Of a stretch of 64,000 nt of DNA, positions 1 to 7,838 are shown one piece after another; position 1 is the stretch's first letter; the number at the start of each line of letters is the position of its first letter. Source of the DNA: Bacteroidota bacterium (GTDB taxonomy: Bacteria; Bacteroidota; Bacteroidia; Flavobacteriales; Flavobacteriaceae); assembly GCA_018267095.1 (NCBI GenBank), contig JAFDZC010000018.1:248001-312000 (forward strand). Direction: 5' to 3'. The position numbers and the translations under genes were made by a program. The notes beneath the pieces were generated by a model. It was not told where the DNA came from and did no database searches. It saw nothing but the letters and a program-made list of their open reading frames with translations.

Positions 1-2265
1 AACGTTTCAGACGGAAAACACGAAGATCCTATTTTGGCTAAGTTAGCTTTCTTGCCAGTTGCTGACAAATTGAATTTGGCTTGGGGCTTCCAATTCTATT
101 CACCAGATGCTAAACATTATTGGGATGTGAAAATTGATGCTGTAAATGGTAGAGTTTTAGCTAAACAAGATTTGACCATCAGCTGTAAAATGGGTGATGC
201 TGAGCATATCAATCATGACGCTCGAAGTAATTTTAACTTCCAGTTGAATGCTTTTAACCCAACTTCAATTTCTTCATTGGTAGCCAATCCAGGAACCTAC
301 AGAGTTTTGCCTTATAATGTTGAAAGCCCGAACCATGGTAATTTTGAGTTGATCAGTACTGCTGGTAATACTTTGGCTTCTCCTAATGGATGGCACGATG
401 CAAACGCTTTGAATGGTACATCAGCTGCGCTTAGATTTACATATACAAGAGGTAATAATATCTTAGCACAAGAGGATGCTAATGGTGATAATGGGAACGG
501 TATTCGTCCTGATGGAACTTCAACCTTGACTTTTGATTTTCCATATTTGGATCAAACACACCAACCAACAGATTATACTCCGGCTGCAACCACCAACTTG
601 TTTTACATGACCAACATCATGCATGACATTTGGTATCAGTACGGTTTTGACGAGGCTAATGGTAACTTCCAACAAAACAATTTAGGTCGTGGCGGAACTT
701 CAACTGCTACGGGTGATGCTGTTTTTGCGGATTCGCAAGACGGTTGGTCACAAACCACTGCTACTTTGAACAACGCCAATTTTACTCCAACCAACGACGG
801 TGTAAGACCAAGAATCCAAATGTTTATGTGGACTTTAGGTGCGCCTCCAACTAATTATGTCACGATTAATTCACCTGCTTCTATTGCTGGCGCTTATCCT
901 GCAACTACCAATGTTTTTGAAGGAACTGATAGAATCCCTGTTCCAGCTGCGCCAAACGGAATCACCAGAGATCTAGCCTTATATCAAAACAACCCAACAC
1001 CTCCAGGGTACAATTCAGCTTGTCAAACACCAACCAACCCGTTTGATTTGACCGATAAAATTGTATTGATTAGAAGAGGAGGTTGTTTCTTTAATCTAAA
1101 AGTAAAGAATGCTCAAGATGCGGGCGCTGCAGCGGTTATCGTTATGGATAGTATTGCTAACAACCCAACCAGACTTTCAATGAGTTCAACTGGTTTATTG
1201 GGAATTACCATTCCAGCGGTTTTTGTGAGCAAAGAAATTGGAGATTCATTTGTAGCGGAATTAACCAATGGTTCAGTAAACGCCAAAATTGAAGTTCCTG
1301 CAAACTTGTATTTGTATGCAGACGGTGATTTTGACAACGTAGTAATTGGACACGAATACGGACACGGAATCTCTAACCGTTTAGTTGGTGGTGGTCAAGC
1401 AGGTTGTATGGCTAATTATGAGCAAATGGGTGAAGGGTGGTCAGATTGGTTCGGATTGATGAATCAAATCAAACCAACAGATACTGGCGATATGCCAAAA
1501 GAAATAGGAACTTATGTTATCAATCAACCGACTACAGGTTTTGGACTCAGAGATTTCCCATATTCAACCGATATGGGGCTAAATCCAAGAACTTTTGCAG
1601 ATTCAAATGCCGTAATTCCTACTGATCCAGCTGATACAGCATACAGATATGTAGTTGGAGAGTTTTGGGCTTCATGTTTATGGGATTTGACTTGGGCTTA
1701 TATTAATAAATATGGTTATGATCCAGATATTTACAACGGAACCGGCGGTAACAATAAAGTAATGCGTTTGGTAGCTGATGCTCTTAAATTAGAAAACTGT
1801 GCTGCTACGAACATTGTCACTGGTAGAGATAATTTATTTGCGGCTGACCAAGCCACTACTGGAGGTCAAGATTATTGTTTGATTGCGGATGTTTTTGCCA
1901 GAAGAGGGGTTGGACTTAATGCCAGTTCAGGAAGTAACAATGACTGTAATGACCAAGTGGAAGATTTTACACCATTCCCAGCAGGGCCAAACTGTACATT
2001 GGCAGTGAACTATTTTGATAAATCTGATATGTTCCGTATTTATCCAAATCCTGCCAACAATGTGGTTAATGTTCGTATCAACAACTACACAGGTAAAGTA
2101 AATATCCAAATTGTGGATATCAACGGACGTGTGGTTATGAACCAAACCGATGCTAACTTTAACGTTGAAAAATCACTTAACATTAGCGGTTTGCAAGCTG
2201 GGGTTTATGTGGTAAAAATCGCAGGAGATAACATCAACCACACACAAAAATTCATCAAGAAATAA
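1..2265 (+). CDS. Secreted M36 (fungalysin-like) metallopeptidase with T9SS sorting domain, 5' truncated by the window edge
   Basis: The frame is open from base 1, so the N-terminus (signal peptide and most of the propeptide) lies outside the window. The visible part starts with the end of a PepSY/FTP-like propeptide. The zinc site HEYGH is encoded near 1351-1365, and the downstream GEGWSDW near 1426-1446 supplies the third ligand, as in M36 enzymes. A PA domain is inserted before the catalytic motif (about 1030-1300, with LIRRGGCFF). The last 75 residues begin FRIYPNPANN and end KFIKK, a type A T9SS C-terminal sorting domain. It is therefore expected to be exported through the Sec and type IX systems and released or anchored at the cell surface, where it would degrade protein. 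A strong terminator follows. The family call is firm; the substrate is unknown. Confidence 0.93.
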   Translation, partial: NVSDGKHEDPILAKLAFLPVADKLNLAWGFQFYSPDAKHYWDVKIDAVNGRVLAKQDLTISCKMGDAEHINHDARSNFNFQLNAFNPTSISSLVANPGTYRVLPYNVESPNHGNFELISTAGNTLASPNGWHDANALNGTSAALRFTYTRGNNILAQEDANGDNGNGIRPDGTSTLTFDFPYLDQTHQPTDYTPAATTNLFYMTNIMHDIWYQYGFDEANGNFQQNNLGRGGTSTATGDAVFADSQDGWSQTTATLNNANFTPTNDGVRPRIQMFMWTLGAPPTNYVTINSPASIAGAYPATTNVFEGTDRIPVPAAPNGITRDLALYQNNPTPPGYNSACQTPTNPFDLTDKIVLIRRGGCFFNLKVKNAQDAGAAAVIVMDSIANNPTRLSMSSTGLLGITIPAVFVSKEIGDSFVAELTNGSVNAKIEVPANLYLYADGDFDNVVIGHEYGHGISNRLVGGGQAGCMANYEQMGEGWSDWFGLMNQIKPTDTGDMPKEIGTYVINQPTTGFGLRDFPYSTDMGLNPRTFADSNAVIPTDPADTAYRYVVGEFWASCLWDLTWAYINKYGYDPDIYNGTGGNNKVMRLVADALKLENCAATNIVTGRDNLFAADQATTGGQDYCLIADVFARRGVGLNASSGSNNDCNDQVEDFTPFPAGPNCTLAVNYFDKSDMFRIYPNPANNVVNVRINNYTGKVNIQIVDINGRVVMNQTDANFNVEKSLNISGLQAGVYVVKIAGDNINHTQKFIKK

Positions 2266-2285
2266 TCAACACACTTGATAAACTA

Positions 2286-2320
2286 AAAGCCCAGTTGAAA
2301 GATTGGGCTTTTTTTATTTT
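2286..2320. terminator. Bidirectional intrinsic terminator between the M36 peptidase and dxs
   Basis: An 8-bp stem AAAGCCCA/TGGGCTTT with a 10-nt loop is followed by a T-run on the plus strand. It sits between convergent genes and directly abuts the dxs stop codon at 2314, so it probably serves both. Confidence 0.85.
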
Positions 2321-4086
2321 TGCTCATTAAACAGAGCGGCCAAACTATCAGAATCTATTTGACAAATTCGTTGCAACTCAGCCACGGTTCCGTGTTCTAT
2401 AAACATATCAGGAACGCCTAAATTCTTAATCGTTGTAAGATATCCATTTTCTTGAGCAAATTCATTGACGGAACTGCCAAATCCTCCTTTAATACATCCA
2501 TCTTCAAGGGTAATGATGGTTTTGAATTTTTTACAAATTTCATGCAATACAGTTTCATCTAGAGGTTTGACAAACCCAAAATCATAATGGGCGAATGCCT
2601 CAGAAGATGATGTTTTATTTAAAGCTTGCGTAACGTTATAACCAATAGTTCCGGTTGAAAGAATAGCTGTTTTTTCACCTTCTTTCAGACAAATGGCCTT
2701 TCCGATTTCAATTTTTGAATAAGGAACTTGCCAATTTGTATTGTTTCCGCGCCCTCTTGGATAACGAATCGCAATGGGATGTTCCAAGCCCAATTGAGCA
2801 GTATATAAAATATTTCTGAGCGCAATTTCATCTTTTGGGGCATAAATAATTAAATTCGGAATGCAACGCAAATAGGCCAAATCATATAAGCCGTGATGGG
2901 TAGCTCCGTCTTCGCCCACCAAACCGGCTCTGTCCAAACAAAAAATGACCGGTAGGTTTTGCAGCGCTACATCGTGAATAACTTGATCATAAGCACGTTG
3001 TAAAAAGGTTGAATAAATATTGCAAAAAACCGTCATGCCTTGGCTGGCCATTCCGGCAGAAAGCGTCACTGCGTGTTGTTCTGCAATTCCGACATCAAAA
3101 GCGCGCTCAGGTAGTGCTTCCATCATGATTTTGAGGGAACTTCCGGTGGGCATGGCCGGTGTAATACCCACAATATTAGGGTTTTTACGGGCTAAGTCAA
3201 GTAAAGTTATTCCAAAAACATCCTGATATTTCGGAGGTAAATCTGCATCTGTATGAGTTAGGATTTCTCCCGTGGTTTTGTCAAATTTTCCCGGGGCGTG
3301 GTATTTTACCTGGTGCTCTTCGGCCATGGCAAAACCTTTTCCTTTGGTCGTTATGATGTGCAAAAACTTAGGGCCTTTGATGCTTTTGAGGCGATTGAGC
3401 TCGTGAATTAAACTCGGAATATCGTGACCGTCAATCGGGCCCGAATAGTCAAAATTGAGCGATTTAATGATGTTGTTTTCAATGTGGTTTTTTCCTTCTT
3501 TGACCGAAGTTAAATAGTTTTTGAGCGCACCTACACTGGGGTCAATTCCGATGGCATTGTCGTTGAGAATCACCAGTAAATTCGCATCAGTTACTCCGGC
3601 ATGGTTTAAACCTTCAAAGGCCATTCCCGAGGCAATGGAAGCGTCGCCAATCACGGCCACATGCTGACGATGATGTTCTCCTTTGAGTTTCGAGGCAATA
3701 GCCATTCCTAATGCTGCCGATATGGATGTCGATGAATGCCCGGTACCAAAAGCGTCATAAATACTTTCAGACCGCTTCGGAAAACCCGAAATTCCACCCA
3801 ATTGTCGGTTGGTGTGAAATTGGTCTTTTCTGCCGGTAAGAATTTTGTGTCCGTAGGCCTGATGTCCGACATCCCAAATAAGCAAATCATCGGGGGTGTT
3901 AAAAACATAATGTAATGCGATGGTCAGCTCTACAACACCCAAACTCGCACCCAAATGGCCTTCTTTGACCGAGACGATGTCAATGATAAACTGTCTGAGT
4001 TCTGCGGCTATTTGCGGCAGTTGTTGCGGGTTGAGTTTCCGCAAATCATCAGGGCTTTGAAGCTGTGTGAGCAAATTTTCAGACAT
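2314..4086 (-). CDS. dxs: 1-deoxy-D-xylulose-5-phosphate synthase
   Basis: This enzyme condenses pyruvate and glyceraldehyde 3-phosphate in a TPP-dependent reaction, the first step of the MEP isoprenoid pathway; the product also feeds thiamine and pyridoxal synthesis. The 590-residue protein shows the transketolase-like order: an N-terminal TPP domain with VGHQAYGHKILTGR, the metal/TPP loop GDASIASGMAFEGLN (in place of the commoner GDGA), a central pyrimidine-binding domain with GIAEQHAV, and a C-terminal domain. It is somewhat shorter than the E. coli enzyme, which is about 620 residues. The gene is divergent from tadA, with start codons only 38 bp apart. A TACCTTTG -7 element sits 4 nt before the ATG, suggesting a leaderless or nearly leaderless mRNA. 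Confidence 0.96.
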   Translation of the reverse strand: MSENLLTQLQSPDDLRKLNPQQLPQIAAELRQFIIDIVSVKEGHLGASLGVVELTIALHYVFNTPDDLLIWDVGHQAYGHKILTGRKDQFHTNRQLGGISGFPKRSESIYDAFGTGHSSTSISAALGMAIASKLKGEHHRQHVAVIGDASIASGMAFEGLNHAGVTDANLLVILNDNAIGIDPSVGALKNYLTSVKEGKNHIENNIIKSLNFDYSGPIDGHDIPSLIHELNRLKSIKGPKFLHIITTKGKGFAMAEEHQVKYHAPGKFDKTTGEILTHTDADLPPKYQDVFGITLLDLARKNPNIVGITPAMPTGSSLKIMMEALPERAFDVGIAEQHAVTLSAGMASQGMTVFCNIYSTFLQRAYDQVIHDVALQNLPVIFCLDRAGLVGEDGATHHGLYDLAYLRCIPNLIIYAPKDEIALRNILYTAQLGLEHPIAIRYPRGRGNNTNWQVPYSKIEIGKAICLKEGEKTAILSTGTIGYNVTQALNKTSSSEAFAHYDFGFVKPLDETVLHEICKKFKTIITLEDGCIKGGFGSSVNEFAQENGYLTTIKNLGVPDMFIEHGTVAELQRICQIDSDSLAALFNEQK

Positions 4087-4090
4087 AAAG

Positions 4091-4098
4091 CAAAGGTA
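4091..4098 (-). promoter_or_regulatory. -7 promoter element of dxs
   Basis: On the minus strand this reads TACCTTTG, a perfect match to the Bacteroidetes TAnnTTTG consensus. It ends 4 nt before the dxs ATG. No clear -33 element is seen. Confidence 0.55.
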
Positions 4099-4112
4099 AC
4101 AAATTGAATTCC

Positions 4113-4120
4113 TATTTTTG
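4113..4120 (+). promoter_or_regulatory. -7 promoter element of tadA
   Basis: TATTTTTG matches TAnnTTTG and ends 4 nt before the ATG at 4125. This argues against the in-frame TTG at 4104 as the start, since that codon would lie upstream of the promoter element. Confidence 0.6.
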
Positions 4121-4124
4121 CGGC

Positions 4125-4574
4125 ATGGAACCGATTTTCACCGACGAGTATTTTATGCGAAAAGCCTTGCAAGAAGCTGAATTAGCTTACGAAAAAGGCG
4201 AAGTGCCGGTGGGTGCTGTGGTAGTGGTGGATAATCGAGTCATTGCCAGAACACACAATCTTACAGAAGTTTTACACGATGTAACAGCACATGCCGAGAT
4301 GCAAAGTATTACCTCTGCAGCCAATTTTTTAGGCGGAAAGTATCTTGTGAATTGCACGCTGTATGTAACGCTTGAACCTTGTCAAATGTGTGCCGGTGCT
4401 TTGTATTGGAGCCAACTTTCGCGCTTGGTGTATGGTGCTTCAGATGAACACCGAGGTTATCAAGTGATGGGCACCAAATTGCATCCGAAAACCGAAGTTA
4501 AAAGCGGTGTCATGGCTCAGGAAGCAGCCGCATTGATGCAACGTTTTTTTGCCGAAAGAAGAAATAAAAAGTAA
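4125..4574 (+). CDS. tadA: tRNA-specific adenosine deaminase
   Basis: It deaminates A34 to inosine in the wobble position of tRNA-Arg (ACG anticodon). The 149-residue cytidine/deoxycytidylate deaminase fold shows the catalytic HAE in TAHAEMQ and the zinc-binding PCQMCAG motif. Length and motifs fit TadA rather than a guanine or CMP deaminase. The start was placed at the ATG of MEPIFTDEYF because a -7 element lies just upstream. It is followed after 22 bp by the DUF3050 gene on the same strand, possibly co-transcribed. The C-terminus is basic and Arg-rich, as expected for a tRNA-binding helix. Confidence 0.93.
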   Translation: MEPIFTDEYFMRKALQEAELAYEKGEVPVGAVVVVDNRVIARTHNLTEVLHDVTAHAEMQSITSAANFLGGKYLVNCTLYVTLEPCQMCAGALYWSQLSRLVYGASDEHRGYQVMGTKLHPKTEVKSGVMAQEAAALMQRFFAERRNKK

Positions 4575-4596
4575 TCAAACATCCAAAAAATAAATA

Positions 4597-5382
4597 ATGA
4601 ACACCCCAATTGAACACCTTAGAAATGTAATCGAACCCATCAGACAAGAAATTCTCAATCATTCGGTATATCCGCAAATTCAGACGCCCGATGACTTGAA
4701 GTTGTTTATGCAATACCATGTTTTTGCTGTTTGGGATTTTATGTCGCTTTTAAAAACGCTGCAAAACAACTTGACTTGTACTTCAGTTCCTTGGTTTGCG
4801 GTCGGAAATGCCCAAACGCGTTATTTAATCAATGAAATTGTGGCCGGTGAAGAATCTGATTTGAATAGTCAAGGTGAGCGCATGAGTCATTTTGAGTTGT
4901 ATTTGAGCGGGATGAGGCAATCCGGCGCCGACACAACAGCGATTGAAACGTTTATTACCGAACTAAAGCAATCCGGTGATTTTGACCGTGCTTTTGAAGC
5001 ATCCAATACACCGGAAGCGGCTCGAAAATTTGTTCAATATACTTTTGAAGTCATCAACAGTCAAAAACCGCACGTGCAGTCGGCGGTGTTTACCTTCGGT
5101 CGCGAAGATCTGATTCCGGGGATGTTTATGTCGCTCATTGGCGATATTGACCGCAATTTTCCGGACAGTATTTCTGAGTTTAAATATTATTTAGAGCGCC
5201 ATATTGAAGTAGACGGAGATCACCACAGTCATTTGGCCTTAGAAATGACCCAACAATTGTGCGGCGATAACCCCATTTATTGGCAAGAAGCCGAAGCTGC
5301 CGTAGTGAAAGGTTTGCAAATGCGCCAAGCGTTGTGGGATGGCGTTCATAAAGAGCTCATTGCTCAGCGTGTGCCAGTGTAA
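4597..5382 (+). CDS. DUF3050 domain protein (heme-oxygenase-like fold)
   Basis: This 261-residue cytosolic protein matches the DUF3050 family by its opening (HLRNVIEPIRQEI), the central YHVFAVWDFMSLLK, and the C-terminal HIEVDGDHHSHLA. The family is thought to adopt an all-helical heme-oxygenase-like fold. The conserved His and Glu residues (YHVFAVWDF, EIVAGEES, DGDHHSH) are the kind that bind a di-iron centre in related enzymes, but no reaction has been established to my knowledge. It follows tadA by 22 bp. Downstream lies copy A of the dispersed hairpin element, then a bidirectional terminator. Confidence 0.85.
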   Translation: MNTPIEHLRNVIEPIRQEILNHSVYPQIQTPDDLKLFMQYHVFAVWDFMSLLKTLQNNLTCTSVPWFAVGNAQTRYLINEIVAGEESDLNSQGERMSHFELYLSGMRQSGADTTAIETFITELKQSGDFDRAFEASNTPEAARKFVQYTFEVINSQKPHVQSAVFTFGREDLIPGMFMSLIGDIDRNFPDSISEFKYYLERHIEVDGDHHSHLALEMTQQLCGDNPIYWQEAEAAVVKGLQMRQALWDGVHKELIAQRVPV

Positions 5383-5420
5383 TTTTTCTTTGGAAAAAGA
5401 ATTTTCACAAACCCGATTGT

Positions 5421-5491
5421 GCAGCCCGGATGGCAGCGGCATCCTCGCTCTGAAAGGGCGAGATAAAGCGAACAGCCGGAATAGTCTGCCC
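5421..5491 (+). repeat. Dispersed hairpin element, copy A
   Basis: The flanks GGATGGCAGCGGCATCC and GATAAAGCGAACAGCCGG surround an internal hairpin with arms CTCGC and GCGAG. The outer ends also pair (CCGG with CCGG). It lies between the DUF3050 gene and the terminator shared with rng. Related copies are at 16151-16230, 21119-21204, 25994-26093 and 36811-36890. Confidence 0.75.
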
Positions 5492-5507
5492 AAAAAATAA
5501 GCATAAA

Positions 5508-5547
5508 AAAACCGCCACTTGGACTAAAGGGCGGTTTTGTTTTTTTA
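5508..5547. terminator. Bidirectional terminator between the DUF3050 gene and rng
   Basis: A 9-bp stem AAAACCGCC/GGCGGTTTT is flanked by A-runs and T-runs, so it can act on both converging genes. The rng stop codon lies at 5545. Confidence 0.88.
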
Positions 5548-7086
5548 AGAAATCATCTTTCCGTCTTGATCGTAAAAGTGATATTCTAGGTACGTGTAAG
5601 CATCACGAGGTATGATTTTCACCCATTTCTTGTGCTCGAAAAACCATTTCAAGCGCAAGGATGGAAAACCTTTACTGAGGTAAGCAGCCACAAACGGATG
5701 TGCATTGAGCACTACTTTGTTGTGGGTTTTTGAGAAGCGTTCTAAGTCGGATGCAATTTTGTCAATGATGACAATCGGTGCGTCAACTTCTCCGTTTTCG
5801 TTGTTCGGATCTTCTTCTCTGGTTTTAATGTTCACTTCGGGTCTTACGCGTTGGCGGGTGATTTGCACCAAGCCAAATTTGCTGGGCGGTAAGACTTTGT
5901 GTTTGGCTTTATCGTCGTTCATTTCTTCGCGCAGAAAATCAAACAAGACTTTGCGGTTGTCAGGGTTTTGCATATCGATAAAATCAATAACGATGATGCC
6001 GCCCATGTCGCGCAATCGAAGTTGTCTGGCAATTTCTGCTGCTGCAATCATGTTGACCTCGAGTGCGGTGTCTTCTTGATTGGTGGCTTTGTTCGAGCGG
6101 TTGCCACTGTTGACGTCAATAACGTGCAGGGCTTCGGTGTGTTCTATGATGAGATAGGCACCTTTGCTCATTGAGACGGTTTTTCCGAAGGATGTTTTGA
6201 TTTGGCGTTCAATACCGAATTTTTCAAAAATCGGAGTGTCTCGGGACTGATAAAGCTTGATTATAGATTGTTTCTCGGGTGCAATTTCTTGCACGTAATC
6301 TTTGATTTGTTCGTACAACTCTTCATCATCTATGTGGATACCAGTGAAAGTATCGTTAAAAACGTCTCGTAAAATAGACGATGCTCGATTGAGCTCGCCC
6401 AATACTTTAGACGGATGATGAGCCGTTGGTAATTTTTTACACATTGCAGTCCACCTACTCATGAGGTTCTGCAAGTCTTTTTCTATTTCGGCTGTTTTTT
6501 TGCCTTCGGCTACAGTGCGAACTATAATACCGAATCCTTTTGGTTTGATGGTTTGTACTAGTTTTTTGAGGCGGTCTTTTTCGGCTCTTTCTTGAATTTT
6601 TTGAGAAACCGATACGCGATCTGAAAACGGAACCAGTACGATGAATCGTCCGGCGAGTGAAAGTTCAGAACTAATGCGTGGCCCTTTGGTTGAGATGGGC
6701 TCTTTGACCACTTGAACCAGTACAGATTGATTGGTGCCCAGCACGTCGGCTATGGCTCCGTCTTTATCAATCTCTTTTTCAAACTGAAAGTTTTTGAGTG
6801 AGAAATCTTTTATTTTACCTGTGCTTACAAGTTTGATGAATTTCAGCTGAGAAGCAAGATTCGGTCCGAGGTCGTGATAATGTAAAAAGGCATCTTTTTC
6901 GAAACCTACATTTACAAAAGCCGCGTTGAGTCCGGCAACGGGTTTGCGAATTTTTGCAATAAAAATGTCGCCGACCTGGAAGTTGTTTTGTTCTTGTTCT
7001 TTGTGTAATTCAATTAGTTTTCCATCTTTTAATAAGGCAAAATCTACGGCTTCAGAACTAGATCGGATGATTAATTCTTTATTCAC
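5545..7086 (-). CDS. rng: Ribonuclease E/G family endoribonuclease
   Basis: A 513-residue RNase G-type enzyme for rRNA maturation and mRNA decay. It has an N-terminal S1 RNA-binding domain (about 35-130, with GDIFIAKIRKPVAGLNAAFVN), an RNase H-like region, and the DNase I-like catalytic domain with the metal-binding aspartates in HVIDVNSG and IIVIDFIDM. There is no long C-terminal degradosome scaffold, so it is G-like. The CPxC zinc-link cysteines that follow the catalytic domain in proteobacterial enzymes are not visible after QITRQRVRPE, so dimerisation must be stabilised differently. It is the last gene of an HU, 30-residue protein, rng set on the minus strand, with about 200 bp and a terminator hairpin before it. 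Confidence 0.93.
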   Translation of the reverse strand: MNKELIIRSSSEAVDFALLKDGKLIELHKEQEQNNFQVGDIFIAKIRKPVAGLNAAFVNVGFEKDAFLHYHDLGPNLASQLKFIKLVSTGKIKDFSLKNFQFEKEIDKDGAIADVLGTNQSVLVQVVKEPISTKGPRISSELSLAGRFIVLVPFSDRVSVSQKIQERAEKDRLKKLVQTIKPKGFGIIVRTVAEGKKTAEIEKDLQNLMSRWTAMCKKLPTAHHPSKVLGELNRASSILRDVFNDTFTGIHIDDEELYEQIKDYVQEIAPEKQSIIKLYQSRDTPIFEKFGIERQIKTSFGKTVSMSKGAYLIIEHTEALHVIDVNSGNRSNKATNQEDTALEVNMIAAAEIARQLRLRDMGGIIVIDFIDMQNPDNRKVLFDFLREEMNDDKAKHKVLPPSKFGLVQITRQRVRPEVNIKTREEDPNNENGEVDAPIVIIDKIASDLERFSKTHNKVVLNAHPFVAAYLSKGFPSLRLKWFFEHKKWVKIIPRDAYTYLEYHFYDQDGKMIS

Positions 7087-7266
7087 ACGTTAAATTTTTA
7101 TCCGTGAAGTGGTTGTCGGTCTGGGAGAGTTCAGAAGAACTAACTTGAACTGCCAACTTCTCAAGGATGGATTAAACAATATTTTACAGGTATATTACCC
7201 GGTGAAAATTAGATTTCAAGACATTACAATCTTAATCGTCTAATTTTCAATTTCAAGGAACGTTTA

Positions 7267-7298
7267 AAAAGAAAAAAGTAGTTTTTAGACTACTTTTT
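7267..7298 (-). terminator. Terminator overlapping the end of the 30-residue basic protein gene
   Basis: The stem AAAAAGTAG/CTACTTTTT overlaps the stop codon of the short gene at 7290-7382, and on the minus strand it is followed by T residues. It should separate HU and the short gene from rng. Confidence 0.75.
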
Positions 7299-7382
7299 CT
7301 TTTTGTGACGGTTAGCTCTCGCTCTTTTTTTACGCTTGTGCGTCGCTACCTTATGTCTTTTTCTTTTTTTACCACTTGGCAT
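7290..7382 (-). CDS. Very small, highly basic protein (30 residues)
   Basis: A short reading frame starting ATG at 7382 encodes a peptide that begins MPSGKKRKRHKV and ends RHKKKK. It has 30 residues, about half Lys or Arg, and no acidic residue. It lies 30 bp downstream of HU and has its own terminator overlapping the stop codon. Composition and size resemble a ribosomal or nucleic-acid-binding peptide. I recall similar short basic proteins at this place in other flavobacteria but cannot name it with certainty. It falls below ordinary gene-calling length limits and is easily missed. Confidence 0.75.
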   Translation of the reverse strand: MPSGKKRKRHKVATHKRKKRARANRHKKKK

Positions 7383-7412
7383 AGCTGGTGAATTTGTGAT
7401 TAATAAAATTTT

Positions 7413-7703
7413 TTATTTGGCCTCGTTGTTAGTTTTTACGCCTTCTACGAAAACTTTAGCTGGTTTGAAAGCCGGAATGTTGTGCGCCGGAATTTTGATA
7501 GTGGTGTTTTTAGAGATATTTCTTCCGGTTTTTTCAGCTCTTGTTTTGATGATAAAGCTACCGAATCCTCTTAAATAAACATTGTCTCCTGTTTCTAAAG
7601 AAGTTTTTACTTCTTCCATAAAAGATTCTACAGTGGCTTGAACATCTCCTTTTTCAAGACCTAACTTCTCAGAAATTTTCGCTACGATGTCTGCTTTCGT
7701 CAT
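7413..7703 (-). CDS. HU family DNA-binding protein
   Basis: A 96-residue histone-like protein that bends and compacts DNA as a dimer. It opens MTKADIVAKISEKLGL, has the GFGSF turn (YLRGFGSFIIK), and the DNA-clasping arm with the invariant proline region (GRNISKNTTIKIPAHNIPAFKP). Length is normal for HU/IHF. The promoter element TATATTTG lies upstream on the minus strand at 7749-7756. It is transcribed divergently from mutY and precedes the 30-residue basic protein gene. Confidence 0.95.
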   Translation of the reverse strand: MTKADIVAKISEKLGLEKGDVQATVESFMEEVKTSLETGDNVYLRGFGSFIIKTRAEKTGRNISKNTTIKIPAHNIPAFKPAKVFVEGVKTNNEAK

Positions 7704-7748
7704 TTTCTTTCGTATTTTAAAATATTAATTTGGTTTTTTTTGAGGCCG

Positions 7749-7756
7749 CAAATATA
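7749..7756 (-). promoter_or_regulatory. -7 promoter element of the HU gene
   Basis: The minus strand reads TATATTTG. A TTG (complement of 7778-7780) lies 21 bp upstream as a candidate -33 element. Confidence 0.6.
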
Positions 7757-7813
7757 TGAATTAATAAAACAATAAATCAACCTAATTGACTAAAATTTAA
7801 TCACATAAACTTT

Positions 7814-7821
7814 TATTTTTG
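7814..7821 (+). promoter_or_regulatory. -7 promoter element of mutY
   Basis: TATTTTTG lies 17 nt before the mutY ATG, divergent from the HU promoter. Confidence 0.55.
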
Positions 7822-7838
7822 TTGACCAAAAAATTAAC

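Noticed and set aside
4104-4124. TTG at 4104 as the tadA start
   Set aside because: The codon lies upstream of the -7 promoter element; the ATG at 4125 fits the family N-terminus.
5705-6174. Long antisense reading frames opposite rng and other genes
   Set aside because: They lie opposite well-supported genes, show no family motifs and have compositions typical of shadow frames.
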